Of a stretch of DNA of 64,000 nucleotides, positions 41,706 through 51,325 are shown one piece after another. The position numbers were made by a program, and so were the translations under genes. Below the pieces are notes generated by a model. It worked only from the letters and a program-made list of their open reading frames with translations, was not told where the DNA came from and did no database searches. The stretch is from Frateuria edaphi (GTDB lineage Bacteria > Pseudomonadota > Gammaproteobacteria > Xanthomonadales > Rhodanobacteraceae). Where the stretch lies: NCBI RefSeq assembly GCF_021117405.1, contig NZ_CP088251.1:62001-126000 (forward strand), in the 5' to 3' direction. Each line of letters opens with the position of its first letter. Within the stretch, counting starts at the first letter, position 1.

Positions 41706-41785
41706 GTCAACGCCACGTGAACGGCCGGCCGAAACCGCCACGTGGCGCCATCCAACCCTTTCCTCACAGCCCCCGTTGCAAGGTT

Positions 41786-42580
41786 ATGCTCTACCGACGG
41801 GCTCGGACCATGGCAGCAGAACTTCAAGGCGATTGGCTGGAACTGGCAACGGCGAGCGGCAGCACGATCCGCGTGCTCAAGGCCGCGCATCCGCGCGCCC
41901 GGCGCCTGCGCCTGACGGTCACGCCCAAGGGCGCCCGGGTGTCCTACCCCAATGGCACCCATCCCTCCCAGGTCAGCGCGTTCCTGCGCAGTCATGCCGA
42001 TTGGCTGGAACGCAAGCTCGACGAGCTCAACCTCATCGTCAAGCCGCTGCCGCCGCTGCGCGTGGGGCATGCGACCGAATTTCCCCTGCGCGGCGAGATC
42101 GCCCTGCTGGATTGGGCCGAAGGCCCGTACCCGCGGGTGGAGTCGTTCGACGGCGGCCTGACGCTGGTGATCCCGCGTCCGCATACCCGCGCGCTGCCGG
42201 TGGCGCGCGGCCTGCTCGCCTCGCACTTCGAGGCGCAGATGCGCCGCGACGTCTCGCGTTGGATGGCCGCCTACGTTCCGCAACTGGGCCTGGCGCCCAC
42301 CTCGCTGCGCATCCGCCCGATGAAGAGCCTGTGGGGCAGCCTGGACACCCGCGACCGCATCAACCTGGACCTCGCCCTCGCGCTGGCCCCGCCCGCCGCG
42401 CTGCGCTACGTGCTGGCGCACGAGTTGTGCCACCTCAAGGTGCGCAGCCACGCACCGCGTTTCTGGGCGCTGGTCGCCACGCTGTTCCCGAACTGGCGCG
42501 AACAGCGCGACTGGCTGCGCGTCAACGGCGCCACGCTGAAGGCGGAACTGGACCGCCTCGTCGCCGACGTCGCCGATTAG
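41786..42580 (+). CDS. YgjP-like metallopeptidase (M48-related, DUF45)
   Basis: A protein of 264 residues. Its zinc site is HELCHLKVRSHAPRFW: HExxH, then a third His seven residues later in a helix as in YgjP/DUF45 zinc proteases. The body includes KSLWGSLDTRDRINLDLALAL, also typical. The biological substrate is not known. The start is uncertain: ATG at 41786, or ATG at 41810 (256 residues). Confidence 0.88.
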   Translation: MLYRRARTMAAELQGDWLELATASGSTIRVLKAAHPRARRLRLTVTPKGARVSYPNGTHPSQVSAFLRSHADWLERKLDELNLIVKPLPPLRVGHATEFPLRGEIALLDWAEGPYPRVESFDGGLTLVIPRPHTRALPVARGLLASHFEAQMRRDVSRWMAAYVPQLGLAPTSLRIRPMKSLWGSLDTRDRINLDLALALAPPAALRYVLAHELCHLKVRSHAPRFWALVATLFPNWREQRDWLRVNGATLKAELDRLVADVAD

Positions 42581-42654
42581 CCCATCGTCGCGGTTAGCCG
42601 CGAGGCCGGGACACGCGCAACGCTTTTCTTTCGTCACCGTTCGGATGGAAGGTC

Positions 42655-43089
42655 GTGTTCGACAAGGTTTTGGTCGTCTGCATCGGCAACATCTGCCGCA
42701 GTCCCACGGCGGAATACCTGCTGCGCGAACGGCTGCGCGGGCGGGCTACGACCGTCGATTCAGCCGGACTGGCCGCGCTCGAGGGGAAGCCGATCGACCC
42801 GCTGGCCGGTGCCCTCCTTGCCGAGCGCGGCATCGATGCATCGCCTCATCGCGCGCGCCAGCTGGACAAGGCGGCGATCGTCGCCGCCGACCTGATCCTG
42901 GTGATGCAGCGCACCCATTTGGACAGCCTCGCCAGGTACTCGCCACACGCGGTGGGGCGCACTTTCCTGCTTGGAAAATGGCAGGGGGATCGCGATATCC
43001 CCGATCCCTACCGCAAGCCGCGCGATGCCTTCGAACACGCCTACCGGCTCATCGAAGAAGGCGTCGATGCCTGGCAGAAGCATCTTTGA
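42655..43089 (+). CDS. Low-molecular-weight protein tyrosine phosphatase (Wzb-like)
   Basis: A protein of 144 residues starting with GTG at 42655. The catalytic loop is CIGNICRSP (C-x5-R) at about 9-17 and the general acid Asp is in IPDPYRK. These phosphatases control polysaccharide export kinases; nearby ManC-like and GDP-fucose-synthase-like genes support a surface-polysaccharide role. It lies 74 bases after the YgjP-like gene; the next gene starts about 120 bases on. Confidence 0.9.
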   Translation: MFDKVLVVCIGNICRSPTAEYLLRERLRGRATTVDSAGLAALEGKPIDPLAGALLAERGIDASPHRARQLDKAAIVAADLILVMQRTHLDSLARYSPHAVGRTFLLGKWQGDRDIPDPYRKPRDAFEHAYRLIEEGVDAWQKHL

Positions 43090-43212
43090 TGTTTTGAGGC
43101 ACACTGCACAATTCTGCTGTCTTGTCTGCCTGGTGCGTGCAGAATAGGGCTTGGCCGCTGCTCGGGGGAGTTCAGGGCCAGATACGCAGGCGTGAATCAA
43201 CGGGGTAGGGCC

Positions 43213-44133
43213 ATGAACCTGGATGCGCGCATTCTCGTCACCGGGCGGTGCGGCTGGGTCGGCGGTGCGGTAGTGCGTCGCCTTTGGGCGGCCGGTTACG
43301 ACAACATCCGCTTTCTGGGACCGGACGAGGTGAACCTCGTCCGGCCCGCATCGGTGGATGCATTTTTCCTTCGGCACCGGCCCGAGTACGTGTTCCTCAC
43401 CGCAGCGCGCGAAGGCGTCGCGGGTGGGCGCTCGGACGAGGCGGTCCGCGAAAGCCTTGCGGTCCAGGCCAACGTGATCCATGCCGCGTGGCGGGCGGAC
43501 GTGCGCAAACTGTGCTTCCTGGCTTCGTCGAGCATCCATCCCGCAGGCGCGCTGCCTCCGTTGCGCGAAGGGGCGCTGCTGTCCGCGGCATTCCAGCCGG
43601 GCGAAGACGGCGAGGCGCTCGCGCAGATCGCCGGCATCCGCATGTGCCAGGCCTACCGGCGGCAGTATCGCTTCGATGCGATCGGCGTCGTCCCGGCCGA
43701 GCTCTACGGGCCGGGCGACAGTCCCGGCGCACAGGCGGGCGTGTTGCCGGCCCTGGTCCGCCGTCTGCATGAAGCGCACGCGGACGGCCTTCCGCAGCTG
43801 GCGATCGATGGCGTGGCGGCGCGGCCCTGGCTGCAGGTGGACGATTTCGCCGATGCGGCCTTGTTCCTGATGCGCCGTTACAGCAGCGACGTCCCGGTCA
43901 ACGTCGATGGCGGGGAGGAAGTTGCCTTTGCGGACGTGGCTCGCATGGCGGCCGATGCCATCGGCTACCGGGGGCGGCTGGTCCATCGGACGCGCGCACC
44001 GGAGCCCACGCGCGCGATGCCCGAGGGCTTGCGGCTCAACGGCATGGGCTGGTCGCCCTGCATGCTGCTGCGCGACGGGGTCGAGCAGATGTGCACGTGG
44101 CTTCTGCAGGGCGCGGGCGCGCTGGTCGCGTAG
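43213..44133 (+). CDS. GDP-L-fucose synthase-like SDR lacking catalytic residues
   Basis: A protein of 306 residues that follows the GDP-L-fucose synthase (Fcl/WcaG) sequence over its length: NAD(P) motif [49 protein letters not shown] and a VDDFADAA stretch. At the place of the YxxxK pair of Fcl it has Glu134 and Gln138 (EALAQ), the Cys of SSCIYP is Ser, and the HV of SNSHVIPALLRR is GV. It may therefore be a non-catalytic relative or a differently working enzyme. ATG at 43213 follows GGGGTAGGG; GTG at 43192 is an alternative. Nearest partners are the LMW-PTP upstream and ManC downstream. Confidence 0.75.
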   Translation: MNLDARILVTGRCGWVGGAVVRRLWAAGYDNIRFLGPDEVNLVRPASVDAFFLRHRPEYVFLTAAREGVAGGRSDEAVRESLAVQANVIHAAWRADVRKLCFLASSSIHPAGALPPLREGALLSAAFQPGEDGEALAQIAGIRMCQAYRRQYRFDAIGVVPAELYGPGDSPGAQAGVLPALVRRLHEAHADGLPQLAIDGVAARPWLQVDDFADAALFLMRRYSSDVPVNVDGGEEVAFADVARMAADAIGYRGRLVHRTRAPEPTRAMPEGLRLNGMGWSPCMLLRDGVEQMCTWLLQGAGALVA

Positions 44134-44273
44134 GGCAGACGCGCGCAAGCTGCGCTCCCGCAGGGCATCATGTGTCTTTCGCGCGGTGGCCGCTCCCGGT
44201 CGGATCGGGAGCGGAGCCTGTCTCGCTCGTTGGCATGCCTGCGCCAGGTGCGGCAGGCCGGATGGAGAAGTGG

Positions 44274-45677
44274 ATGGTTCCGGTGATTCTTTCGGGTGGC
44301 TCGGGTACGCGCCTGTGGCCGTTGTCGCGCGAGGCGTATCCAAAGCAGTTCCTGCCGCTGGCGGGTCCGGACACCATGTTGCAGGCGACCTGGCTGCGCA
44401 TCGCGCCGCTGGCTTCGGCCGCACCCATGGTGGTGGCCAACGAGGAGCACCGCTTCATGGTGGCCGAGCAGTTGCGCCAGGTCGGCTGCGTGCCGTCGGC
44501 GATCCTGCTCGAACCGGTCGGGCGCAACACCGCGCCGGCGATCGCCGTGGCCGCGCTGCAGGCGACCGCCGAGGGCGCCGATCCGCTGTTGCTGGTGCTG
44601 CCCTCCGATCACGTGATCAAGGACGCGGCGGCGTTCCAGGCCGCCGTGCGCCAGGCCGAACCAGCCGCGGCGCAGGGGCGGCTGGTCACCTTCGGCATCG
44701 TGCCGGACGCTCCGGAGACCGGCTATGGCTACATCCGTGCCGGCGCCGAGGTGGGCGGGGGCGTGCGCCAGGTGGCGCAGTTCGTGGAAAAGCCGGACGC
44801 GGCCACGGCGCAGCAATACGTCGCCTCGGGCGAGTACGTGTGGAACAGCGGAATGTTCCTTTTCCGCGCCTCGGTGTTCCTGGCCGAGCTCGAGCGCCAG
44901 CAGCCGGCCATCCTGGAGGCCTGCCGTGCCGCGATCGAGGGCGCCTCGCGCGATGCCGATTTCGTGCGGTTGGACAAGGCCGCCTTCGCCGCGTGCCCGT
45001 CCGACTCGATCGACTACGCCGTCATGGAACACACCGACGCCGCTGCCGTGCTGCCGATCGACGTGGGCTGGAACGACTTGGGCAGCTGGTCGGCGTTGTG
45101 GGAAGTGGCCGAGCAGGATGGCGACGGCAACGCGCACCACGGCGACGTGCTCGCGCAGGATTGCCGCAACACGCTGGCATGGGGCGAGGGCCGCCTGGTC
45201 GCCTTGCTGGGGCTGGAGGACGTGGTGGTGGTCGACACCGCCGACGCGGTGCTGGTCGCACACAAGGACCGGGTGCAGGACGTCAAGGGCATCGTCGCGC
45301 GGCTCAAGGCGCAAGGGCGCGGCGAGCCGGCCAGCCACCGCAAGGTCTATCGCCCGTGGGGCAGCTACGACTCGATCGACGTGGGCGAGCGGTTCCAGGT
45401 CAAGCGCATCACGGTCAATCCGGGCGCTTCCCTGAGCCTGCAGATGCACCACCACCGTGCCGAGCATTGGGTGGTGGTCAGTGGCACCGGCCGCATCACC
45501 CGCGGAGACGAGGTGCTCACGCTGACGGAAAACCAGAGCACCTACATCCCGCTGGGCGTGAGGCACCGGCTGGAGAACCCGGGCCGCCTGCCGCTCGAGC
45601 TGATCGAAGTGCAGTCCGGCAGCTACCTGGGCGAAGACGACATCGTGCGTTTCGAGGACGCGTACGGCCGGGGTTGA
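44274..45677 (+). CDS. manC: Mannose-1-phosphate guanylyltransferase / phosphomannose isomerase
   Basis: A protein of 467 residues. The nucleotidyltransferase half starts [17 protein letters not shown] and AYPKQFLPL and has FVEKP further in; the C-terminal cupin carries [21 protein letters not shown] and [10 protein letters not shown], the type II phosphomannose isomerase metal site. It resembles the bifunctional XanB/AlgA/ManC group, making GDP-mannose for surface polysaccharide. ATG at 44274 has GGAG six bases upstream; ATG at 44262 would add four residues. It is separated from the SDR-like gene by 140 bases. Confidence 0.95.
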   Translation: MVPVILSGGSGTRLWPLSREAYPKQFLPLAGPDTMLQATWLRIAPLASAAPMVVANEEHRFMVAEQLRQVGCVPSAILLEPVGRNTAPAIAVAALQATAEGADPLLLVLPSDHVIKDAAAFQAAVRQAEPAAAQGRLVTFGIVPDAPETGYGYIRAGAEVGGGVRQVAQFVEKPDAATAQQYVASGEYVWNSGMFLFRASVFLAELERQQPAILEACRAAIEGASRDADFVRLDKAAFAACPSDSIDYAVMEHTDAAAVLPIDVGWNDLGSWSALWEVAEQDGDGNAHHGDVLAQDCRNTLAWGEGRLVALLGLEDVVVVDTADAVLVAHKDRVQDVKGIVARLKAQGRGEPASHRKVYRPWGSYDSIDVGERFQVKRITVNPGASLSLQMHHHRAEHWVVVSGTGRITRGDEVLTLTENQSTYIPLGVRHRLENPGRLPLELIEVQSGSYLGEDDIVRFEDAYGRG

Positions 45678-45741
45678 GCGCGGGCCCGTGTCTTTCTACC
45701 GGTGGAACGGCCGGTGGGGCCACCGGGCGACAACATCCAAG

Positions 45742-47112
45742 TCAGCGCCGCTCAGCCTCCGGCGGTGAGCGTTCGAAGCTTCCCGCGTCGCCCGGAAAGA
45801 CCACCGGGCTTTCGTATCCGTCGGCGGACACCGACGACACGCCGAAGAACCAGTCGTCGATCACCACGTCCCTGAGCACCGCGTGGTCCACGTCGCCGAC
45901 CGCGCGCGCGTGCTGCCACCGCGGCGCGGTGGTGTCGCGCCAGTGCACGCGGTAGCCCGCCGCGCCGGGCACTTTGCGCCAGCTCACCGTGGTGTCGGTG
46001 GCCAGCGCACCCTTGGTGTCCACGCCGGCAGGCGGCGCGGGCGCGCGGCCCAGGGTCGCCATCGTGATCGCGTCGAGCGCGGTGACGCGCGCGAGGTAAC
46101 GGAAGTCGATGCCGTCGATGGTGTCGCCGTAGCCGGGACGCAGGTCCTGGTGCTGGCGGGTGTAGTCCTCGTGCGCTTCGGTCACGCGCACCGCCGGGAA
46201 GCCCGCCTGCAGGAACGGCACCTGGTCCCCGCCGCGGCCGTAGCGGTCGGTGCGGTAGACCATGCGCACGTGGAAGTCGGGCAGGTAGGTGTCGGCCAAG
46301 CGGTCCATCAAGCGGGCCACGTTGCGCGAGGGCGAATCGACCTCGCCGCCGTGGTAGCGGCGATAGGCGGCCTGCTCCAGCGTCTCGTTGCTCCTGGTGC
46401 CTTCGGAAAACACGCGCACCACGGTGTTGTCGCGCACGCCGTTCTGGCCGCGGCTGTTGCCGACGATGTCGTTGTTGAGCTGGGCCTCCACGCGCCAGCC
46501 GTGCGCCACCGCGTAGTCGGCCAGCACCTTGCCGCCGTACAGGCCCTGCTCCTCGCCGGAGAGCGCGGCGAATACCAGGGTGGCGCGGTTGTCCTGTTTC
46601 GAGAGCAGCCGCGCGGCCTCGATCAGTGCGGCGACGCCGGAGGCGTCGTCGTTGGCACCGGGAGCATCGTGGGTGGTGTCCATGACGTCGGTGACGCGGG
46701 AGTCCAGGTGCCCGGTGATCACGATGACGCGGTCCGGGTCGGTGCTGCCACGCTTGATGGCGACCACGTCCATGACCTCTACCGGCTTGGGCGCGCGTTC
46801 GCCGGTGAACGTCTGCGAGGGCGTGATGATCTCGAGGCAGCCGCCACAGTCATGGCTGATGCGTTCGAAGCGCGCCTGGACCCAGCGCCGCGCGGCGCCG
46901 ATGCCGCGGTTATCCGAACGGGTGTCCGACAGCGTGTGGCGGGTGCCGAAGCCGACCAGCGCGGTGATCGTGGCGCGCAGCTCCCGTTCGCTGGGAGCGC
47001 TGGCCAGCGCGCGCAGCTCGGAATGCTCGACCGGCTGCGCCGGCGGGCTGGCAAGCGCGGCGGTGGCGAAGGAGAGCAGCGCGGCGAGCAGCAGGCGGTG
47101 GCGGGGAAACAT
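45742..47112 (-). CDS. Secreted M28-family aminopeptidase with C-terminal FN3-like domain
   Basis: A protein of 456 residues with a signal peptide (FPRHRLLLAALLSFATAALA). Zinc ligands lie in GHLDS, GANDDASG (bridging Asp), SGEEQG (Glu) and EAHED, as in M28 peptidases. The last ~90 residues (from TVSWRKVPGAAGYRVHWRD) form a fibronectin-III-like domain. It probably degrades peptides in the periplasm or outside. It stands alone on the minus strand, convergent with manC. Confidence 0.92.
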   Translation of the reverse strand: MFPRHRLLLAALLSFATAALASPPAQPVEHSELRALASAPSERELRATITALVGFGTRHTLSDTRSDNRGIGAARRWVQARFERISHDCGGCLEIITPSQTFTGERAPKPVEVMDVVAIKRGSTDPDRVIVITGHLDSRVTDVMDTTHDAPGANDDASGVAALIEAARLLSKQDNRATLVFAALSGEEQGLYGGKVLADYAVAHGWRVEAQLNNDIVGNSRGQNGVRDNTVVRVFSEGTRSNETLEQAAYRRYHGGEVDSPSRNVARLMDRLADTYLPDFHVRMVYRTDRYGRGGDQVPFLQAGFPAVRVTEAHEDYTRQHQDLRPGYGDTIDGIDFRYLARVTALDAITMATLGRAPAPPAGVDTKGALATDTTVSWRKVPGAAGYRVHWRDTTAPRWQHARAVGDVDHAVLRDVVIDDWFFGVSSVSADGYESPVVFPGDAGSFERSPPEAERR

Positions 47113-47158
47113 GGCATGCGTCCACTGGGAAAGCGCCTACCTTACAAGCCACGACACA

Positions 47159-47231
47159 CCTGTAGGACCCCACGTGTGGGCGATGCTCTTGTGCACCGTC
47201 CGCCAGGGGAATCGCCTGCAAGCGGGCTCCT
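47159..47231. repeat. Degenerate REP doublet (GTAGGACCCCACGTGTGGGCGATGCTCTT)
   Basis: A unit close to the clean pair at 52091-52170, here with a broken inverted partner (CAAGCGGGCTCC). It sits between the M28 gene and the His-rich protein gene. Confidence 0.6.
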
Positions 47232-47345
47232 TTCATGCTCGGCAAGGCGATATACAAGAGGCTTTACACATACGTCTATTGCGCGTAAACCTGGCCCATC
47301 CAGACTTCCACCGTCGCAACCGCGACGATCCTTCTGGAGCCCGTC

Positions 47346-48008
47346 ATGAAAACTTCCACCTGCCTGTCCGCCGCCATCCTTGCTGCCGTCTTTGCCGCGG
47401 CGACCCCCACGATGGCCGAGGCGACCCCCGCGATGGCCATGCAGACCCAAAGCCCGGCGTCCGCCGTGCCCGCCGCGCCCAAGCTCGACGCCGCGATGCG
47501 CTCGCTCTGGCACGGCCATGCCGTGCACACCCGCGACTACGCGCTGGCCGTGCACGCCCATGACAGCGCCAAGGCCAAGGCCGCGGCTGACGCGGTGGTG
47601 GCCAATGCCAAGCAGATCGCCGATGCGGTCGGCGGCTTCTATGGCAAGCCGGCCGGGGCGCGCATGCTCGAGCTGCTCGCCGGTCACTGGGGCGGCGTCA
47701 AGGCGCTGACCGATGCGCGCGCCGCCAATGACGCCACCGCCGAGCGCAAGGCCATGGCCGACCTGCAGTCGAACGTCACGGCGATCGCCCAGTTCCTCTC
47801 CGGCGCCAACCCGAACCTGCCGGCGAACGCCGTGCAGGGCCTGATGGCCACGCACGTCGCGCACCACGCCACGCAGGTCCAGCAGATCATGGCCGGCGAC
47901 ATGAAGGGCGAGCAGTCCACCTGGCAGGCCATCCAGGCGCACATGGACGTGATCTCCGACGCGCTGGCCGGTGCGATCGCCAAGCAGTTCCCGGCCAAGG
48001 CCGCCTGA
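47346..48008 (+). CDS. His-rich periplasmic helical protein (unnamed conserved family)
   Basis: A protein of 220 residues with a signal peptide (KTSTCLSAAILAAVFAAATPTMA). The mature part is helical and rich in His at three places: LWHGHAVHTRDYALAVHAHD (about 55-73), a GHW near 113 and THVAHHATQ near 168-175. The helical pattern resembles a conserved family, often unnamed or misnamed in databases, known for LWEDHVTWTRN-type starts and FLSSANP in the middle (here FLSGANPN). The metal or ligand is unknown. RBS GGAG is seven bases upstream of the ATG. The next gene follows after two bases and encodes a SufR-like regulator. Confidence 0.7.
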   Translation: MKTSTCLSAAILAAVFAAATPTMAEATPAMAMQTQSPASAVPAAPKLDAAMRSLWHGHAVHTRDYALAVHAHDSAKAKAAADAVVANAKQIADAVGGFYGKPAGARMLELLAGHWGGVKALTDARAANDATAERKAMADLQSNVTAIAQFLSGANPNLPANAVQGLMATHVAHHATQVQQIMAGDMKGEQSTWQAIQAHMDVISDALAGAIAKQFPAKAA

Positions 48009-48010
48009 GC

Positions 48011-48649
48011 ATGAGCGCGCTCGCACGGCTCGGTGCCACCCAGCAGCGCCTGCTGCGCCAGTTGTTGATGGCGCCGGAGGGCTGTTCGGTGGAAGAGCTC
48101 TGCGAGCGCCTGCGCATCAGCCACAACGCGGTGCGCCAGCACCTGAGCGCCATGCTCGCGCGCGACTACGTCGAACGCGGGCAGGCGCGGGCCACCGGCG
48201 GCCGGCCGCAGGCGCGCTTCCGCCTTACCGAAAACGGGCGCGGGCTGTTCCCGCGCAATTACGGCCTGCTCAGCACGGCGCTGCTGGGCAAGCTGCGCGA
48301 GCGCTACGGGCCGGCTGCGCTGGAGGAGATGCTGCAGGACCTCGGCCGTACGCTGGGCAGCCACGAGGTACCGCTACCTCCCGAAGCCAGCCACGATGAA
48401 GTCGCGCAGCGGCTGGCCAGCCAGCTCGATGCGCTCGGTTACGAGGCGGTGGTTGCGAAGCATGGCCAGGAGCAGCACGTGGAAGCCTTCAATTGCGTGT
48501 TCCATGCCCTGGCCCGCAGCGTGCCGCAGGTCTGCAAGTTCGACCTGGCCTACATGGAAGCGGCCAGCGGCCGGCGCATCCACCACATGGAATGCATCAT
48601 CCGCGGCGGCCACGTCTGCCGTTTCCGCGTCGGCGACGTGAAGCGCTGA
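48011..48649 (+). CDS. SufR-like winged-helix regulator with C-terminal four-Cys motif
   Basis: A protein of 212 residues. The N-terminal winged helix (LLRQLLMAPEGCSVEELCERLRIS, then AVRQHLSAMLARDYVERG) resembles ArsR/DeoR-type regulators of the SufR group. Four Cys lie at 162, 175, 195 and 203 (C-x12-C-x19-C-x7-C), the first spacing as in SufR proteins that bind an Fe-S cluster. It probably senses iron, oxidants or NO. It follows the His-rich periplasmic protein gene by two bases, so the two form an operon. Exact name not assigned: SufR-like in layout, with different spacing of the last Cys residues. Confidence 0.78.
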   Translation: MSALARLGATQQRLLRQLLMAPEGCSVEELCERLRISHNAVRQHLSAMLARDYVERGQARATGGRPQARFRLTENGRGLFPRNYGLLSTALLGKLRERYGPAALEEMLQDLGRTLGSHEVPLPPEASHDEVAQRLASQLDALGYEAVVAKHGQEQHVEAFNCVFHALARSVPQVCKFDLAYMEAASGRRIHHMECIIRGGHVCRFRVGDVKR

Positions 48650-48685
48650 GGCTGTGCAGCGGTTACGAGGAGCTGTCGGCGCCCC

Positions 48686-49405
48686 TCACCACTGCGTGCG
48701 GCCAGGCAACAGGCCGGTCAACTCCGCGTCGGTAAGGTTGCGCCACTGGCCGGGCCGCAGGTGCCCGAGGCGCACGTTGTCGATGCGCACGCGGCGAAGC
48801 TGGGTCACGCGGTAATCGAAGGCCGCCGCCATCAGCCGGATCTGCCGGTTCAGCCCCTGCGTGAGCACGATGCCGAAACCGAACCGGGCGATCTTGCGTA
48901 CCTTGCACGGCAGCGTCATCTGTCCGTGGACGCGCACGCCACGCGCCATGCCGGCGAGGAAGGCATCGGTCACCGGCTTGTTGACCCCGACCAGGTACTC
49001 CTTCTCGTGGCGGTTCTCCGCGCGCAGGATTTCGTTGACGATGTCGCCGTTGCTGGTGAGCAGGATCAATCCCTCGGAATCCTTGTCCAGACGCCCGATC
49101 GGAAACACCCGCTGCGGATGGTCGACGAAATCGACGATGTTGCCGGCCACGCCCCGGTCGGTGGTGCAGGTGATGCCGACGGGCTTGTTCAGCGCGATGT
49201 AGATGGCCTTCTTCGCCGCCGGCGTGGCGGCGAGCACGCGCAGGCGCACCAGCTCGCCGTCCACCCGCACTTCGTCGCCTTCCAGTGCCTTGGCGCCGGT
49301 GCCGACCACCTCGCCGTTGATGGTGACGCGCCCGGCGACGAGCCACTCGTCCGCCTCGCGTCGTGAGCACAAGCCGGCCTCGCTGATGTATTTGTTGACG
49401 CGCAT
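48686..49405 (-). CDS. rluF: 23S rRNA pseudouridine(2604) synthase
   Basis: A protein of 239 residues. An S4 RNA-binding domain (RVNKYISEAGLCSRREADEW) precedes the RsuA/RluF catalytic domain, with IGRLDKDSEGL holding the catalytic Asp. LNRQIRLMAAAFDYRVTQLRR is typical of the family. RluF modifies U2604 in 23S rRNA; assignment to RluF over RluB/RluE rests on the S4 domain and general length. It starts with ATG at 49405. Confidence 0.88.
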   Translation of the reverse strand: MRVNKYISEAGLCSRREADEWLVAGRVTINGEVVGTGAKALEGDEVRVDGELVRLRVLAATPAAKKAIYIALNKPVGITCTTDRGVAGNIVDFVDHPQRVFPIGRLDKDSEGLILLTSNGDIVNEILRAENRHEKEYLVGVNKPVTDAFLAGMARGVRVHGQMTLPCKVRKIARFGFGIVLTQGLNRQIRLMAAAFDYRVTQLRRVRIDNVRLGHLRPGQWRNLTDAELTGLLPGRTQW

Positions 49406-49415
49406 CGCGGCCGGG

Positions 49416-50195
49416 TCAGGAACGCAGGCCGACGCCGCGCTTGAGCAACTGCAGTGCCACGATCGACAGCGCCGCCACGAAGCCCAGCATGACCACGAAC
49501 GCCACGCCGATGTTCACGTCGCTGATCCCCAGAACGCCGAAACGGAACGCGTTGACCATGTACAGGATCGGGTTGGCGCGCGAGATCGCCTGCCACGGCT
49601 CGCCCAGCATGTTGACCGAATAGAACACGCCGCCGAGATAGGTGAGCGGCGTGAGCACGAAGGTCGGTACCAGCGCGATGTCGTCGAACTTCTTGGCGTA
49701 GACCGCGTTGACGAAGCCCGCCAGCGAGAAGATCGTCGCACCGAGCAGCACCGAGAAGAACGTGATCAGCGGGTGCGCCACGTGCAGCGAGGTGAAAAAC
49801 AGCGCGATCAGCAACACCAGCACGCCGACCACCAGTCCGCGCGTCACCGCGCCGGTGACGTAGCCGAGCAGGATCACCCAATTGGGCATCGGCGAGACCA
49901 GCATCTCCTCCACCGCGCGGCTGAACTTGGCGCCGAAGAACGAACTGGAGATGTTGCCGTAACTGTTGGTGATGATGCTCATCATCACCAGCCCGGGCAC
50001 GATGTACTGCATGTAGCTGAAGCCGCCCTGGATGGTGCCGATGCGGCTGCCGATCAGCTTGCCGAAGATGACGAAATACAACGTCATCGTGATCGCCGGC
50101 GGGATCAGCGTCTGCGTCCAGATGCGCATGATGCGCACGATCTCGCGGCGCACGATGGTGTGCAGGGCGACGAGGTTGGTGGCGGTATTGCTCAT
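49416..50195 (-). CDS. ABC-2 type exporter permease (YadH/NodJ-like)
   Basis: A protein of 259 residues with six membrane helices; YVTGAVTRGLVVGVLVLLIA and PLTYLGGVFYSVNMLG are typical of the ABC-2 permease. It pairs with the ATPase encoded directly upstream. An earlier GTG at 50303 would overlap the ATPase stop (GTGA) but add a low-complexity head, so ATG at 50195 is used with some doubt. Substrate not known; relatives move sugars, lipids or drugs. Confidence 0.88.
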   Translation of the reverse strand: MSNTATNLVALHTIVRREIVRIMRIWTQTLIPPAITMTLYFVIFGKLIGSRIGTIQGGFSYMQYIVPGLVMMSIITNSYGNISSSFFGAKFSRAVEEMLVSPMPNWVILLGYVTGAVTRGLVVGVLVLLIALFFTSLHVAHPLITFFSVLLGATIFSLAGFVNAVYAKKFDDIALVPTFVLTPLTYLGGVFYSVNMLGEPWQAISRANPILYMVNAFRFGVLGISDVNIGVAFVVMLGFVAALSIVALQLLKRGVGLRS

Positions 50196-50299
50196 GCTTG
50201 GGCCTTTGGCTTCGCCAGCGATGGCAGGCGTGGATGCGGGAGGAATCGTGGTCGGCGGGGTCATGCGGGGATCTGCGTGCGCTCGGTCGTGCGGATGAC

Positions 50300-51235
50300 T
50301 CACGCGGCCTTGTCCCGCCCGCCCTCGACCAGCCTGACGAACAACTCCTCAAGGCGATTGGTCTTGTTGCGCATCGACTTGACCGTGATGCCATGCCCGG
50401 ACAGCGCCGCGAACACCGAGTTGAGGTCGTGCTCGCGCGCCATCTCCACTTCGAGCGTGTAGTCGTCCACGTGGCGCAAAACCACACCCGGCATGGCCGG
50501 CAGTTCGGCCGGTGCGGCGACCACGTCCAGTACGAACGTCTCCACGTCCAGCGTCGCCAGCAGCCGCTTCATCGTGGTGTTCTCCACGATCGTGCCGTGG
50601 TCGATGATCGCGATGTTGCGGCACAGCTGTTCGGCTTCCTCCAGGTAGTGCGTGGTGAGGATCACCGTGGTACCCGCCGCGTTGATGCCGCTGACGAACT
50701 GCCACATGGAGCGGCGGATCTCGATGTCCACGCCGGCGGTCGGCTCGTCCAGGATCAGGAGGCGCGGTTCGTTCATCATCGCGCGGGCGATCATCAGGCG
50801 CCGCTTCATGCCGCCGGAGAGCATGCGCGCCTGGTGCTGCGCCTTGTCCCACAGGCGCAATTCCTTGAGGTACTTCTCCGCGCGCTGCGCCGCGATCTTG
50901 CGCGGGATGCCGTAGAAGCCGGCCTCGTTCACGCAGATGTCGAACGGCTTCTCGAACTGGTTGAAGTTGATCTCCTGCGGCACCAGGCCGATCAGCTTCA
51001 TCGCCTCGTTGCGCTGCTGGTTGACCGATACGCCGAAGATGCGCGCATCGCCGCCGGTGGAGTTGACCAGCGAGGAAAGGATGCCGATCAGCGTCGACTT
51101 GCCGGCGCCGTTGGGACCGAGCAACGCGAAGAAATCGCCCTGCTGTACGGTCAGCGAGACGCCCTTGAGGGCTTCGACGCCGTTGCCGTAGGTCTTGCGC
51201 AGGTTGTCGACGACGAGTGCGGGAACAGGGGACAT
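50300..51235 (-). CDS. ABC exporter ATP-binding protein (YadG-like)
   Basis: A protein of 311 residues. Walker A is GPNGAGKST, the ABC signature is MLSGGMKRR, Walker B is LLILDEPTAGVD, and the H-loop is THYLEEAEQL. The C-terminal extra domain (VVAAPAELPAMPGVVLRHVD...) is common in exporters of this class. ATG at 51235 is used; a GTG at 51244 is close. Its gene and the permease make a two-gene exporter divergent from the ferredoxin-NADP reductase. Confidence 0.92.
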   Translation of the reverse strand: MSPVPALVVDNLRKTYGNGVEALKGVSLTVQQGDFFALLGPNGAGKSTLIGILSSLVNSTGGDARIFGVSVNQQRNEAMKLIGLVPQEINFNQFEKPFDICVNEAGFYGIPRKIAAQRAEKYLKELRLWDKAQHQARMLSGGMKRRLMIARAMMNEPRLLILDEPTAGVDIEIRRSMWQFVSGINAAGTTVILTTHYLEEAEQLCRNIAIIDHGTIVENTTMKRLLATLDVETFVLDVVAAPAELPAMPGVVLRHVDDYTLEVEMAREHDLNSVFAALSGHGITVKSMRNKTNRLEELFVRLVEGGRDKAA

Positions 51236-51262
51236 GGGCTGCACCGTGGGGGCCAGCCCTTT

Positions 51263-51268
51263 ATTATA
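51263..51268 (-). promoter_or_regulatory. -10 box of the ABC exporter operon
   Basis: A perfect TATAAT on the minus strand, about 28 bases before the ATG at 51235. No good -35 was found at 16-18 bases. The divergent reductase gene begins at 51326. Confidence 0.5.
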
Positions 51269-51325
51269 CGGGGTCGTTTACCTGCACCCCGCTCACGCCG
51301 GGCGTGCCTACCGCTCCGGAATCCC

